Origin: Tamlana sp. I1
Lineage (GTDB): Bacteria > Bacteroidota > Bacteroidia > Flavobacteriales > Flavobacteriaceae
Assembly: GCF_015355625.1 (NCBI RefSeq)
Contig: NZ_JACLAF010000006.1
Coordinates: forward strand, 124,001-188,000
DNA: 64,000 bases
Direction of reading: 5' to 3'
The notes below the pieces were generated by a model, which was not told where the DNA came from, ran no database searches, and was given only the letters and a program-made list of their open reading frames with translations. A program made the translations under genes and the position numbers. Below are positions 47,402-55,993 of this stretch, in pieces. Position 1 is the stretch's first letter; each line of letters begins with the position of its first letter.

Positions 47402-48634
47402 CTATTCTTCGAATTCTTCTCTTAGAATTCTAATGACATCTTTAATTGTCTCTTCTTCTAAATCTGTTCTTTTAACAAGATCGTTAATATCTTGTTCAAG
47501 GATACTTTTAGCGGTGTCTAATCCTGCTTTGCTGAATTCTTCAATAATCCATCCTTCGATTTCATCTGTAAATTCACTTAATTCAACATCTTCTTCAGCA
47601 CCTTCTCTAAACACATCAATTTCGTAACCTGTTAATTGACCTGCTAAACGGATGTTATGACCGCCACGACCAATAGCTTTACTAACCTCTTCTGGTTTTA
47701 AAATAACCTCGGCACGTTTAGCTTCTTCGTCAAGTTTTATTGAAGTGACTCTTGCTGGGCTTAATGCTCTAGTAATGAATAATGGTAAATTACTTGTGTA
47801 ATTAATAACATCGATATTCTCATTACCTAATTCGCGAACAATACCGTGAATTCTAGAACCTTTCATACCAACACAAGCTCCTACAGGATCAATTCTATCA
47901 TCATAAGAATCTACAGCTACTTTTGCTTTTTCGCCTGGAATTCTTACTACATTTTTAATGGTAATTAAGCCATCAAAAACTTCTGGAATTTCTTGTTCAA
48001 ATAATTTCTCTAAAAACACAGGAGAACTTCTTGACATAATGATAGTTGGTTTTGCACCTTTAAGCTCTACACTATCAATTACCCCTCTTACGTTATCTCC
48101 TTTTCTAAAGAAATCTGAAGGAATTTGTTTGTCTTTTGGTAGCACAATTTCATTGCCTTCATCATCTAAAAGAATGACTGCTCTATGACGAATATGGTGC
48201 ACTTCTGCAGTATAAATTTCGCCTACTAAATCTTTAAAATGCTTATAAATTATAGTGTTATCGTGCTCGTGGATTTTAGAAATTAAATTTTGACGTAATG
48301 CTAAAATAGCACGTCTTCCTAAATCGATAAGCTTTACTTCTTCAGATACATCTTCACCAACCTCGAAATCTGGCTCAATTTTACGTGCTTCAGTAAGAGT
48401 TATTTCTTGATTTGGTTCTTCAACTTCACCATCAGCAACAACAACTCTGTTTCTCCAAATCTCTAAATCACCTTTATCTGGATTTACAATAATATCAAAA
48501 TTATCATCATCACCAAACTTCTTTTTCAAGGCGCTTCTAAACACATCTTCTAAAATCGCCATTAACGTTACTCTGTCAATTAGCTTATCGTCTTTGAATT
48601 CTGAAAAAGATTCAATTAACGCGATATTTTCCAT
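47402..48634 (-). CDS. nusA: Transcription termination/antitermination factor NusA
   Basis: 410-residue RNA polymerase-associated factor. N-terminal polymerase-binding domain (1-130), S1 domain (about 135-200, GEIYTAEVHHIRHRAVILLDDEGNEIVLP), two KH domains (VGACVGMKGSRIHGIVRELG and AIGRGGHNIRLAGQLTGYEIDV), and an acidic C-terminal tail. It lacks the repeated acidic domains of E. coli NusA, as in most bacteria. It follows rimP by 12 bp. NusA could act on the leader terminator upstream of its own operon. Confidence 0.96.
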   Translation of the reverse strand: MENIALIESFSEFKDDKLIDRVTLMAILEDVFRSALKKKFGDDDNFDIIVNPDKGDLEIWRNRVVVADGEVEEPNQEITLTEARKIEPDFEVGEDVSEEVKLIDLGRRAILALRQNLISKIHEHDNTIIYKHFKDLVGEIYTAEVHHIRHRAVILLDDEGNEIVLPKDKQIPSDFFRKGDNVRGVIDSVELKGAKPTIIMSRSSPVFLEKLFEQEIPEVFDGLITIKNVVRIPGEKAKVAVDSYDDRIDPVGACVGMKGSRIHGIVRELGNENIDVINYTSNLPLFITRALSPARVTSIKLDEEAKRAEVILKPEEVSKAIGRGGHNIRLAGQLTGYEIDVFREGAEEDVELSEFTDEIEGWIIEEFSKAGLDTAKSILEQDINDLVKRTDLEEETIKDVIRILREEFEE

Positions 48635-48646
48635 AACTCTTTTAAA

Positions 48647-49108
48647 TTAAAATTTAATCATAACTTTTGCTTCTACAATATCTTCATAAGGAATATGTGC
48701 TTCCTTTTTAACAGTTACTTTGCCTTTCCCAACAGGTTTTGGCTCTCTAACTTTCCACTCTAGTGTAATATGTTCTGGGGTCGCCTCGGTAAGTACTGCT
48801 TCAATTTCTTCAGTATTTGTTCTTACTTTAAGCGTTCTGTTTACATTTTTCTTATACTGGCGGTTATGCGTTAAAGGTGCTGCTGCTCCTGCCGACATAA
48901 CTTCCAGTGAGAAATCTTCCTCTTCGCGATCTAAATTATGCTCGATAGCACGACTTATAAACATGCAGTCTTCTACTAAAACGCCGCTGTCGCCATCAAT
49001 AATCACTTTAATGTGATTTTCACTGTTTATAGAAAAATCTATTAGAAACAAGTCTGGTCGTTCAACCAGTGCTGTATCAAGTAATTCTGTAACCTTCTTT
49101 TTAAACAT
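48647..49108 (-). CDS. rimP: Ribosome maturation factor RimP
   Basis: 153-residue factor needed for 30S subunit maturation. Both domains are present: N-terminal (VIIDGDSGVLVEDCMFISRAIEHNLDREEEDFSLEVMSAG) and a C-terminal SH3-like barrel (NRTLKVRTNTEEIEAVL, PYEDIVEAKVMIKF). It is the first gene of rimP-nusA-infB and is preceded by an intrinsic terminator-like hairpin placed between promoter and start codon. Confidence 0.95.
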   Translation of the reverse strand: MFKKKVTELLDTALVERPDLFLIDFSINSENHIKVIIDGDSGVLVEDCMFISRAIEHNLDREEEDFSLEVMSAGAAAPLTHNRQYKKNVNRTLKVRTNTEEIEAVLTEATPEHITLEWKVREPKPVGKGKVTVKKEAHIPYEDIVEAKVMIKF

Positions 49109-49122
49109 TTTTAGTATAAAAA

Positions 49123-49143
49123 GAGGGGACTTTCCGTCCCCTC
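49123..49143 (-). promoter_or_regulatory. Terminator-like hairpin in the rimP leader
   Basis: On the minus strand GAGGGGAC, a short GGAAA loop and GTCCCCTC make a perfect 8 bp stem followed at once by TTTTTATA, just 15 bp before the rimP ATG and after the -7 box at 49171-49179. This is the layout of a transcription attenuator in the leader of rimP-nusA-infB. A terminator of some other minus-strand gene is ruled out, because the gene upstream is on the plus strand. Confidence 0.7.
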
Positions 49144-49170
49144 ATATCATTAATTTCGCCTTTCAACGGT

Positions 49171-49179
49171 GCAAATATA
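49171..49179 (-). promoter_or_regulatory. Promoter -7 box of the rimP operon
   Basis: Minus strand TATATTTGC, exact TAnnTTTG match. Start of transcription would be near 49164, leaving a leader of about 55 nt that includes the hairpin at 49123-49143. Confidence 0.6.
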
Positions 49180-49323
49180 CAATATATTATTGATTTTTAA
49201 AGGAATATTTAATAATTTAGACAAGACTTGCTTATAACATCTCATACTTCAAACCTAAAAAAACAGCGATGATCAAGATGTTATTTTCAATACACGTAAC
49301 CTCATTTCAAAATATAAAACACC

Positions 49324-50153
49324 ATGAAAAAAATATTAGTCCCTACCGATTTTTCCAATCAAGCAGAAAACGCTTTAAAAGTAGCTGCACAATTAGCTAA
49401 AGTTCATGATTGTGAAATTCATCTGCTTCATATTTTAGATTTGCCTTTACACCAAATTGACCCTGTTAACACAACCAGTTTTTCATCAGGACCAGAAGCC
49501 CTTTTTTTTATGAAATTAGCAAAGCAAAAATTTGATGATTTATTAAGCCATGACTACTTAGAAGGACTTACTGTATTTAACACCATAGATTTTTCTGAAA
49601 TCTATAATGGTATTTCAAACCTGTGCGAAAAAAACAATATCGATCTTATAATTATGGGATCGAATGGCACAAGCGGTATTGAAGAAATTCTAATTGGAAG
49701 CAATACCGAAAAGTAGTTAGAAACTCTAAAACTCCAGTTTTAGTTATAAAAAAGGAACATCCAGATTTTAAAGTTTCTAATGTTGTTTTCGCCTCCGATT
49801 TCGCCGATGAAAGCAAACCCGCTTTTGAAAAAGCACTCAGTTTCGCAAAACTGTGGGATGCAAAAATCCATTTACTTTTAGTAAACACACCAAACCAATT
49901 TATTACAACGAAACAGGCTAATGAGCGTTTTAAAAAATTCACAAAAGATTTTAGCTCTGAAAAACTACCTGTTATTATCTATAACGATGTCACTATTGAA
50001 AAAGGCATTATCAATTACAGCTACAGCATAGATGCCGACTTAATAGCTATGAGTACACATGGTAGAAAAGGCATTTCGCATTTCTTTAACGGAAGCATTA
50101 GTGAAGACTTAGTAAACCATGCAAAACGCCCCGTTTTAACTTATAAAATATAA
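49324..50153 (+). pseudogene. Universal stress protein, tandem UspA domains, frameshifted
   Basis: Two UspA domains split by a one-base deletion. The first frame (MKKILVPTDFSNQAENALKVA to GSNGTSGIEEILIGSNTEK, 130 residues) ends at a TAG at 49714. The next frame continues the conserved text without loss (VVRNSKTPVLVIKKEH, then VVFASDFADESKPAF) to a TAA at 50153, ending GSISEDLVNHAKRPVLTYKI. Restoring one A in the AAAA run at 49709-49712 gives a normal protein of about 276 residues with both nucleotide-binding GS-x9-GS/T motifs. Either a sequencing error in a homopolymer or a true disruption. Confidence 0.85.
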
Positions 50154-50160
50154 CAAATAA

Positions 50161-50190
50161 AAAAAGTCTTCCGAATTGGAAGACTTTTTT
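50161..50190 (+). terminator. Intrinsic terminator after the universal stress gene
   Basis: Stem AAAAAGTCTTCC with GGAAGACTTTTT and a T tract, 8 bp after the stop of the usp gene. Confidence 0.8.
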
Positions 50191-50207
50191 GTTGGCCCAC
50201 TAGGGCT
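50190..50207. repeat. Partial copy of the tRNA-Gln 3' end
   Basis: TGTTGGCCCACTAGGGCT is identical to 51715-51732, which covers the last 16 bases of tRNA-Gln plus two flanking bases. The match stops abruptly inside the T loop. The two copies are direct repeats 1.5 kb apart. It is either an attachment-site remnant of an integrated element or a leftover of a duplicated tRNA gene. Confidence 0.7.
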
Positions 50208-50226
50208 TATCTCGTCTGCGCTCGAT

Positions 50227-50234
50227 ATAAACCT
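50227..50234. repeat. Target site duplication, left
   Basis: ATAAACCT, repeated exactly at 51649-51656 at the other end of the insertion sequence. An 8-bp duplication is the length known for ISL3-family elements. Confidence 0.8.
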
Positions 50235-50256
50235 GGATCAATCCTAATTGTTGTGT

Positions 50257-51249
50257 TTATGCAAAAATTGTGGTTAATCTGTATAGAAAGAATTCTATGT
50301 TTTTGACCCCTCTAAATTGACTTCTAAATGCTTTAATTTTCGCATTAAAAGATTCTGCAGAAGCATTTGTACTTCTATTAATAAAATAATTGAGTATTGA
50401 ACGGTAGTTTATCGTTATGGTATTTGCTATTGTTCTAAAAGCTCTAAAGCCAGATTGTTCCACCTCTTTATACCAATGTGCGAGTTTGGTGTATGCTATT
50501 TCTCTTGATTTAGCTGAATTAAAAATATTTCGAAGCCCTTGCACCAAGCCAAAGGCGGTTTTGATGTCAGGGTATTCATTAAAAAGTATTATACTTCTTT
50601 CATATTGATTTTTGGTCCAATTTGAAGGTGATTTATAGAGTAAATATCTGCTTCTGGCTAAGAGTTGTTTTCTAGTATCTTCTTTGCTAAAGAGCTGTGG
50701 TTTATATGTTTTGTTAGCGGATTTGGCTATTTTAATAGCGTCGTTTTCTAAATCTATAGCATGCCATCGGTGTTTGATTCTTATGTCTTGTAAAGCTTCT
50801 AAAGCTAGTTTTTGTACATGAAATCGATCTGTAACTTGTATGGCTTTAGGAAAACATTTCTTTGCTATGGTTTTCATTGAGTTTGCCATATCTAATGTGA
50901 TTTCCTTCACCGCTGCTCTTTTTTTAGCTGATATGGTGAGAAGCTGTTTTACAATAGGTTCAACTTTTGTGCCAGCAAAAATTGCCACAATACAACCTTT
51001 TTTTCCTTTAGCTTTTTTATTGGTAATAATGGTATAGAGCTCTCCTTTAGAAAGAGCTGTTTCATCTATAGATAAGTAAGCTCCAATGTTTTCTGGAAAG
51101 ATAAGCCATTGTTTGGCGTGTGGTTTTTGTTTCCAGGCTTTAAATTCACTAAGATGGTCTCGATATTGTCTGCTAAATTTTTTACCATCAATATTATAAA
51201 AACCACCTATAGTATGGCAATCGTAAGCTTTAGTATCTGCTAATTTCTT
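50257..51249 (-). CDS. IS transposase, DDE catalytic part (orf2)
   Basis: Open from 51249 (after a TAA at 51250) to the TAA at 50257, 330 codons. DDE_Tnp_ISL3 features: YLSIDETALSKGELYTI with the first Asp, ITLDMANSMK and QVTDRFHVQK with the second, and NASAESFNAKIKAFRSQFRG with the Glu. No ATG lies in the first 85 codons; a GTG at 50988 is too far in and would lose the first catalytic Asp. So it is probably made by +1 frameshifting from orf1 in the 20 bp overlap (TTTTTAAAAG), or from a non-ATG start. Activity is doubtful because orf1 is interrupted. Confidence 0.82.
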   Translation of the reverse strand, partial: KKLADTKAYDCHTIGGFYNIDGKKFSRQYRDHLSEFKAWKQKPHAKQWLIFPENIGAYLSIDETALSKGELYTIITNKKAKGKKGCIVAIFAGTKVEPIVKQLLTISAKKRAAVKEITLDMANSMKTIAKKCFPKAIQVTDRFHVQKLALEALQDIRIKHRWHAIDLENDAIKIAKSANKTYKPQLFSKEDTRKQLLARSRYLLYKSPSNWTKNQYERSIILFNEYPDIKTAFGLVQGLRNIFNSAKSREIAYTKLAHWYKEVEQSGFRAFRTIANTITINYRSILNYFINRSTNASAESFNAKIKAFRSQFRGVKNIEFFLYRLTTIFA

Positions 51250-51583
51250 TTAAAAAATCAGCGAACTCGGTGGTCATCCGTGTTCCCTGGGCTACTAAAT
51301 TCCAATCTCTTTGAACTAATTCACTTGTTTGTTTATCTAACCATCTACGGCGTTTGACATGAAGATATACGGTATTGCCTCTTAAGGGAAAATCTTGAAT
51401 AGTGACTTCCTTATGAAAACCATGGGCTATGAGTGTTCTCGAAGTTTCTTCTTTTGGAACTGCTTTTCATTCTTCAAAATAGAGATGCATGACTTCTCCG
51501 TTTTTTGTGTTTTTAACTAAATCAAAATGATTGATTAAAAATTCAGGAAGAATCAATTTTAATAGGTCTAGGTAATTATCCAA
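51230..51583 (-). pseudogene. IS N-terminal transposase protein (orf1), with stop codon
   Basis: Reads LDNYLDLLKLILPEFLINHFD from a TTG at 51583, through VMHLYFEE, a TGA at 51467-51469, then KAVPKEETSRTLIAHGFHKEVTIQDFPLRG and DWNLVAQGTRMTTEFADFLKEISRY to the TAA at 51230. This is the N-terminal region of ISAon1-type transposases, including the basic VKRRRWLDKQ part thought to contact DNA. The TGA splits it after about 38 residues, so the copy is probably inactive unless helped in trans. Confidence 0.8.
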
Positions 51584-51648
51584 AGTGCTTTTTTTTTACA
51601 AAAATCGCAATCTTATTTTAATTCACACACAACTTTTGAGATTGACCC

Positions 51649-51656
51649 ATAAACCT
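51649..51656. repeat. Target site duplication, right
   Basis: ATAAACCT, identical to 50227-50234; marks the right end of the insertion sequence. Confidence 0.8.
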
Positions 51657-51683
51657 CTCGCACATATATGCTTTAAAAAGAAA

Positions 51684-51711
51684 AATCCTAACTTCTTTCG
51701 AAATTAGGATT
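51684..51711 (-). terminator. Intrinsic terminator of tRNA-Gln
   Basis: Stem AATCCTAA with TTAGGATT, then a TTTTTCTTTTT run on the minus strand, a few bases past the tRNA 3' end. Confidence 0.75.
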
Positions 51712-51716
51712 CTCTG

Positions 51717-51789
51717 TTGGCCCACTAGGGCTCGAACCTAGACTCTTTGGTACCAAAAACCAACGTGTTGCCAGTTACACCATGGGCCA
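51717..51789 (-). tRNA. tRNA-Gln (anticodon TTG)
   Basis: 73 nt with a full cloverleaf: acceptor TGGCCCA with TGGGCCA, D arm GTGT...ACAC, anticodon stem TTGGT with ACCAA and loop TTTTGGT (anticodon TTG at 34-36), T arm CTAGG TTCGAGC CCTAG, discriminator A. CCA is not encoded. A -7 box TAAATTTGC lies just upstream and a terminator follows. Its 3' end is duplicated at 50190-50207. Confidence 0.93.
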
Positions 51790-51805
51790 TTCGTGTAATG
51801 AGGGT

Positions 51806-51814
51806 GCAAATTTA
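51806..51814 (-). promoter_or_regulatory. Promoter -7 box of tRNA-Gln
   Basis: Minus strand TAAATTTGC fits TAnnTTTG, 17 bp before the tRNA 5' end. Confidence 0.5.
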
Positions 51815-51938
51815 AAATAAAGTTTTATTTCTACAAGCATTTTTTAAAAAATATTTTTTAAAACTTAACGTTTCTTTAAAAACATTTGCGATACCATTAT
51901 TATTGTTAAATTCGCAATGCAAAAAAACACAGAGACAT

Positions 51939-54900
51939 ATGGCACATTTTGACTATAAAAAATGGAATACCATTTTAGGTTGGTTTTCTTTTTTAATAGC
52001 ACTTATAACCTACAGTTTAACAGTTGAACCTACGGTAAGTTTTTGGGATGCTGGCGAGTATATTTTAACTTCTGCTAAACTGGAAGTAGGCCACCCCCCT
52101 GGAGCACCACTTTTTCAAATGCTTGGTGCATTTTTCTCGATGTTTGCCTTGGAACCTAATCAGGTTGGATTTATGATGAATATGATGAGTGCCGTTGCAA
52201 GTGCATTCACGATTTTGTTCATGTTTTGGACCATTACTTTACTGCTTAAAAAAATGGTTTCTAAAAACGACACCATGTCTCAAAGCAAAGCCATTGCTAT
52301 TTTAGGAAGCGGTTTAGTGGGAAGTTTAGCCTTTACTTTTACAGATTCTTTTTGGTTTAATGCTGTTGAAACCGAAGTTTATGCCATGGCCACTTTAATC
52401 ATGGCTGTATTATTCTGGTTAGGACTGCGCTGGGAACAAGACATGAATAAACCACGAGGCAACCGTTGGTTAATTTTAATTGCTTTTATTATAGGACTCT
52501 CATTTGGAGTTCACTTTATGGGCTTACTAACCATTCCTGCCATTGGCCTGATATACTATTTTAAAAATTATAAAACAGTAACTTTTAAAAGTTTTATAAT
52601 TGCTAATGTAGCCGCTGTAAGTGTTCTATTATTTGTTTTTAAGTTGTTAGCACCTAACATTCTTAAGTTTTTTAGTGTCTTCGAAATTTTCTTTGTAAAC
52701 TCCATTGGCCTGCCCTTTAACTCTGGGTCTATCATTGCAGGAATTACACTAATAGGCTTTATTTATTACGCACTGCGCTATACGCGTAATAAAAATTATG
52801 TGCATTTAAATACTGCTATTCTTTGTGTTACCTTCGTTATTATTGGTTTCGCAACATGGATTATGCTTCCCATTCGTGCCAACGCTAATGTTGTAGTTAA
52901 CGAAAACAACCCAAATAGCGCAAGAGAATTATTAGCCTATTATAATTTAGAGCAATACCCAGAAACACACTTGTTTTACGGACCACAGTTTACCGACCAA
53001 TATGCCTATTTAGATGAAAACAATCCTTATGTTGATGATAAACCAAACTATGAAAAGGATGAAAAATCTGGAAAATACATTATTGTAAACGATTATAAAA
53101 ACGCCAAACAAAATTACAATTCGAAACACGCGTCTATTCTACCACGTATGTGGAGCACAGAACACGCCGAAAACTACATGATGTTTTCTGGTTTTTTAAA
53201 GTTCAAGCTAAAGCCAGATTTTCAAATGGAAAACGAACTGCGTACTGCTGTAGCGAATTTCAGAAAAGATGTTGCTCAAGGCAATGTAGACTATGAAGAT
53301 TATAACAATTTTTTAAAGCAATTTAAAGATTATATCGATATTGAAAAACCATCGTTATTCAGTAATATCACCTATTTATTCGAATACCAATTGGGTTATA
53401 TGTACTGGCGTTATTTCATGTGGAATTTCTCTGGAAGACAAGACGATATTCAAGGCCGCTACGACAACCACGGAAACTGGATAACAGGCATCAAATTTAT
53501 TGATGAATGGCATTTAGGGTATTCGCAAGACAATTTACCTAGCGATGTGAAAAATAATAAAGCCCGAAACACCTATTATTTGTTACCGCTAATTTTAGGG
53601 CTTCTAGGGTTTTTCTTTTTATTCAATAAAGACAAAAAAACATTCTGGGTTATGTTTGTGTTTTTCCTATTTACAGGAATTGCCATTCAGGTTTATACCA
53701 ATGTACGCCCTTTTGAACCTCGCGAACGCGATTATTCTTTAGTAGGCTCATTCTATGTATTCGCATTATGGATTGGTTTTGGTGTTTACGCTGCCTACGA
53801 TTTCATTAAAAAATACGTCCCTAAAAAACTAGCTGCACCCATTGTGTCGGTGCTTTGCTTATTGTTAGTACCTGGAATTTTAGCAGCAAACAATTGGGAT
53901 GACCACGACCGTTCTGGCAAATACACCGCCCGTTCTATGGCAAAAATGTATTTAGATTCTTGCGCCGAAAACGGTATTCTATTTACCATTGGAGACAACG
54001 ATACCTTTGCACTTTGGTATGCTCAAGAAATCGAAGGTTACCGAACCGATGTACGTGTGGTGAATACCAGTTTATTTCAAACCGATTGGTACATCGACCA
54101 AATGAAGCGCAAGGCTTATGAAAGTGACCCCATACCATCGCAACTTACACACGATTTATACCGTTATGGCACGAATGACTACATCATCATTCAACCCGTT
54201 ATTAAAGACACCTTATTAGTAAAACAATTTTTAGATTTTGTTGGCAGTAACAACCCAAAAACTAAATACAAATACGTATTGCAACAACAAGGTGTTGATC
54301 TTTCTAAAGTAAGAAGTCAAGATGCCAATGCTACGTATTTACCAACACCGCATTTACGCATTCCTGTAAATAAAGAAAACGCGCTTAAATCGGGGATTGT
54401 AAAACCTGAAGATGCCGATAAAATTGCGCCCTATATCGACATTAACATAAAAGGAGGCGCTTTATATAAAAACAGGCTTCTTATGCTGGATATTGTTGCT
54501 AATAACGATTGGAAACGCCCTATTTATTTTACTGGCGGAAGTTTTGGCGACGATGATTACCTTTGGATGAAGGATTACCTTCAACTAGATGGTTTATGCT
54601 ACAAATTAGTTCCTATTAGAACACCTATTGATAAATCGAACCCGTTTGATATGGGCCGTATTGATAGCGATTTAATGTATGAAAAAGTTAAACAATGGGA
54701 TTGGGGAAATAGCGGAAGTCCAGATATTTACCACGATGTAGAAACTAGAAAAAACTCCATCACTTACCGTGGAAACTTAGCCCGTTTAGCCGAAAAATTA
54801 ATCAATGAAAAACAATTGGCTAAAGCTGAAGAAGTAGCAGATATCGCTATGACAAATATGCCGGTTGAATATTTTGGCTATTACACCCTTTTAGAGCCTT

Positions 54901-55235
54901 ACATTAGTATTTACTATGAAGTAGGCAACAAAGAAAAAGCACAACAATTATATAAGGAAGTGGCTAAAAAATATCAAGAAAACCTAGCCTATTACAGTAG
55001 TTTGAGTGTTGATAAACAAGAACGTTTATTTGAAGAAATTTACACCGATATTCAACGCTATAAAGGCCTAGTAGATGTTTTAATTCGATATGATATTAAG
55101 TTTGCTGAAACTGAAGGCGATATTTTCAACGAGCATTTAAGAGCGTTCAGACACTTTTATGGCGATCAAGAACCTGAAGACATAGAAGCTACGATGCCAG
55201 AAGAAGACACCTTGCAAACCGATAGCATCAATTAA
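51939..55235 (+). CDS. DUF2723 membrane glycosyltransferase (GT117-like)
   Basis: 1098 residues starting at MAHFDYKKWNTILGW. A TTG 36 bp earlier keeps the frame open but adds a non-hydrophobic, unlikely start. The N-terminal half has about a dozen membrane helices with the first-loop motif TVEPTVSFWDAGEYI and GHPPGAPLFQM, as in the DUF2723 family related to TMEM260 protein O-mannosyltransferases. The Asp-Glu pair in that loop fits a GT-C catalytic site. A soluble periplasmic half follows (about 560-1098). Probably glycosylates exported proteins or lipids; donor and acceptor unknown. Followed 14 bp later by a polysaccharide deacetylase. Confidence 0.9.
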   Translation: MAHFDYKKWNTILGWFSFLIALITYSLTVEPTVSFWDAGEYILTSAKLEVGHPPGAPLFQMLGAFFSMFALEPNQVGFMMNMMSAVASAFTILFMFWTITLLLKKMVSKNDTMSQSKAIAILGSGLVGSLAFTFTDSFWFNAVETEVYAMATLIMAVLFWLGLRWEQDMNKPRGNRWLILIAFIIGLSFGVHFMGLLTIPAIGLIYYFKNYKTVTFKSFIIANVAAVSVLLFVFKLLAPNILKFFSVFEIFFVNSIGLPFNSGSIIAGITLIGFIYYALRYTRNKNYVHLNTAILCVTFVIIGFATWIMLPIRANANVVVNENNPNSARELLAYYNLEQYPETHLFYGPQFTDQYAYLDENNPYVDDKPNYEKDEKSGKYIIVNDYKNAKQNYNSKHASILPRMWSTEHAENYMMFSGFLKFKLKPDFQMENELRTAVANFRKDVAQGNVDYEDYNNFLKQFKDYIDIEKPSLFSNITYLFEYQLGYMYWRYFMWNFSGRQDDIQGRYDNHGNWITGIKFIDEWHLGYSQDNLPSDVKNNKARNTYYLLPLILGLLGFFFLFNKDKKTFWVMFVFFLFTGIAIQVYTNVRPFEPRERDYSLVGSFYVFALWIGFGVYAAYDFIKKYVPKKLAAPIVSVLCLLLVPGILAANNWDDHDRSGKYTARSMAKMYLDSCAENGILFTIGDNDTFALWYAQEIEGYRTDVRVVNTSLFQTDWYIDQMKRKAYESDPIPSQLTHDLYRYGTNDYIIIQPVIKDTLLVKQFLDFVGSNNPKTKYKYVLQQQGVDLSKVRSQDANATYLPTPHLRIPVNKENALKSGIVKPEDADKIAPYIDINIKGGALYKNRLLMLDIVANNDWKRPIYFTGGSFGDDDYLWMKDYLQLDGLCYKLVPIRTPIDKSNPFDMGRIDSDLMYEKVKQWDWGNSGSPDIYHDVETRKNSITYRGNLARLAEKLINEKQLAKAEEVADIAMTNMPVEYFGYYTLLEPYISIYYEVGNKEKAQQLYKEVAKKYQENLAYYSSLSVDKQERLFEEIYTDIQRYKGLVDVLIRYDIKFAETEGDIFNEHLRAFRHFYGDQEPEDIEATMPEEDTLQTDSIN

Positions 55236-55249
55236 TTTAGATTAAGGTT

Positions 55250-55903
55250 ATGACCTTAATACCCACAAAAACACCGTTAGTAGCTAAAAAGATGTTCCCA
55301 AATTATATTTGGGACATCCCTACTAACGAAAAAATACTCTACCTAACTTTTGATGATGGCCCAACACCAAGCATCACCAATTGGACTCTAGATATTTTAA
55401 AAAAACACGAGGCCAAAGCAACCTTTTTCTGTATTGGAAACAATATTGAAAAGCATCCTGATATTTTTCAAAACATTCTAAATGATGGGCATACCATTGG
55501 CAACCACACCTACAATCACGTTAAAGGCTGGAAAACAAAAACTGAAGATTACCTCGAAGAGGTTTCAAAAACCCAAAAGATAATTGAAATAGCTACGCGC
55601 CATGTTCCTTTGGCGACTCACACTCTTTTTCGTCCGCCCTACGGCCAAATTTCTAGAAAACAAGGCCAAAACCTCATCGAATTGGGTTATAAAATCATCA
55701 TGTGGGATATTCTATCTTTCGATTGGGAAGCTTCTATTTCAGAAGAAAACTGCTTACAAAATGTGATAAAAAAAGCAACCAACGGCAGTATTATTGTGTT
55801 TCATGATAGTGTAAAAGCTTCAAAAAACATGCAATATGCCCTTCCTAAAGTCTTGGAACATTTTAGCAAAGAAGGTTTTATCTTCAAATCATTAAAAGGT
55901 TAA
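55250..55903 (+). CDS. Polysaccharide deacetylase (NodB-like, CE4)
   Basis: 217-residue carbohydrate esterase family 4 enzyme. The catalytic motifs are complete: LTFDDGPTPS (D35, D36), HTIGNHTYNH with metal-binding H86 and H90, and FRPPYGQ (R128). Near the end there is IVFHDSVKA with the last His. No signal peptide is seen, so location is uncertain. It lies 14 bp after the DUF2723 gene and is probably in the same operon, suggesting a shared role in envelope glycan processing. Confidence 0.93.
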   Translation: MTLIPTKTPLVAKKMFPNYIWDIPTNEKILYLTFDDGPTPSITNWTLDILKKHEAKATFFCIGNNIEKHPDIFQNILNDGHTIGNHTYNHVKGWKTKTEDYLEEVSKTQKIIEIATRHVPLATHTLFRPPYGQISRKQGQNLIELGYKIIMWDILSFDWEASISEENCLQNVIKKATNGSIIVFHDSVKASKNMQYALPKVLEHFSKEGFIFKSLKG

Positions 55904-55993
55904 CTCTTTAAAACTATTTTGAAAGTCCGTTTAGCATTTTAAAATTTCGTTACTTGTATTCATAAAAGTTTAGATGTTTTAATATCACACTTC

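Larger units (their letters stand above)
50235..51648 (-). mobile_element. ISL3-family insertion sequence (ISAon1-like)
   Basis: 1414 bp element. Ends are imperfect inverted repeats: GGATCAATCCTAATTGTTGT at 50235 and GGGTCAATCTCAAAAGTTGT read inward from 51648, extending to about 25 bp. It is flanked by the 8-bp duplication ATAAACCT. Two overlapping reading frames on the minus strand give an N-terminal protein and a DDE transposase, the ISAon1 arrangement. The first frame contains an in-frame TGA. It was inserted between the usp gene and tRNA-Gln, into a non-coding stretch. Confidence 0.9.

Noticed and set aside
50257-50988. Transposase beginning at the GTG at 50988
   Set aside because: This start would drop the first catalytic Asp of the DDE domain; the frame continues upstream to 51249 with conserved transposase sequence.
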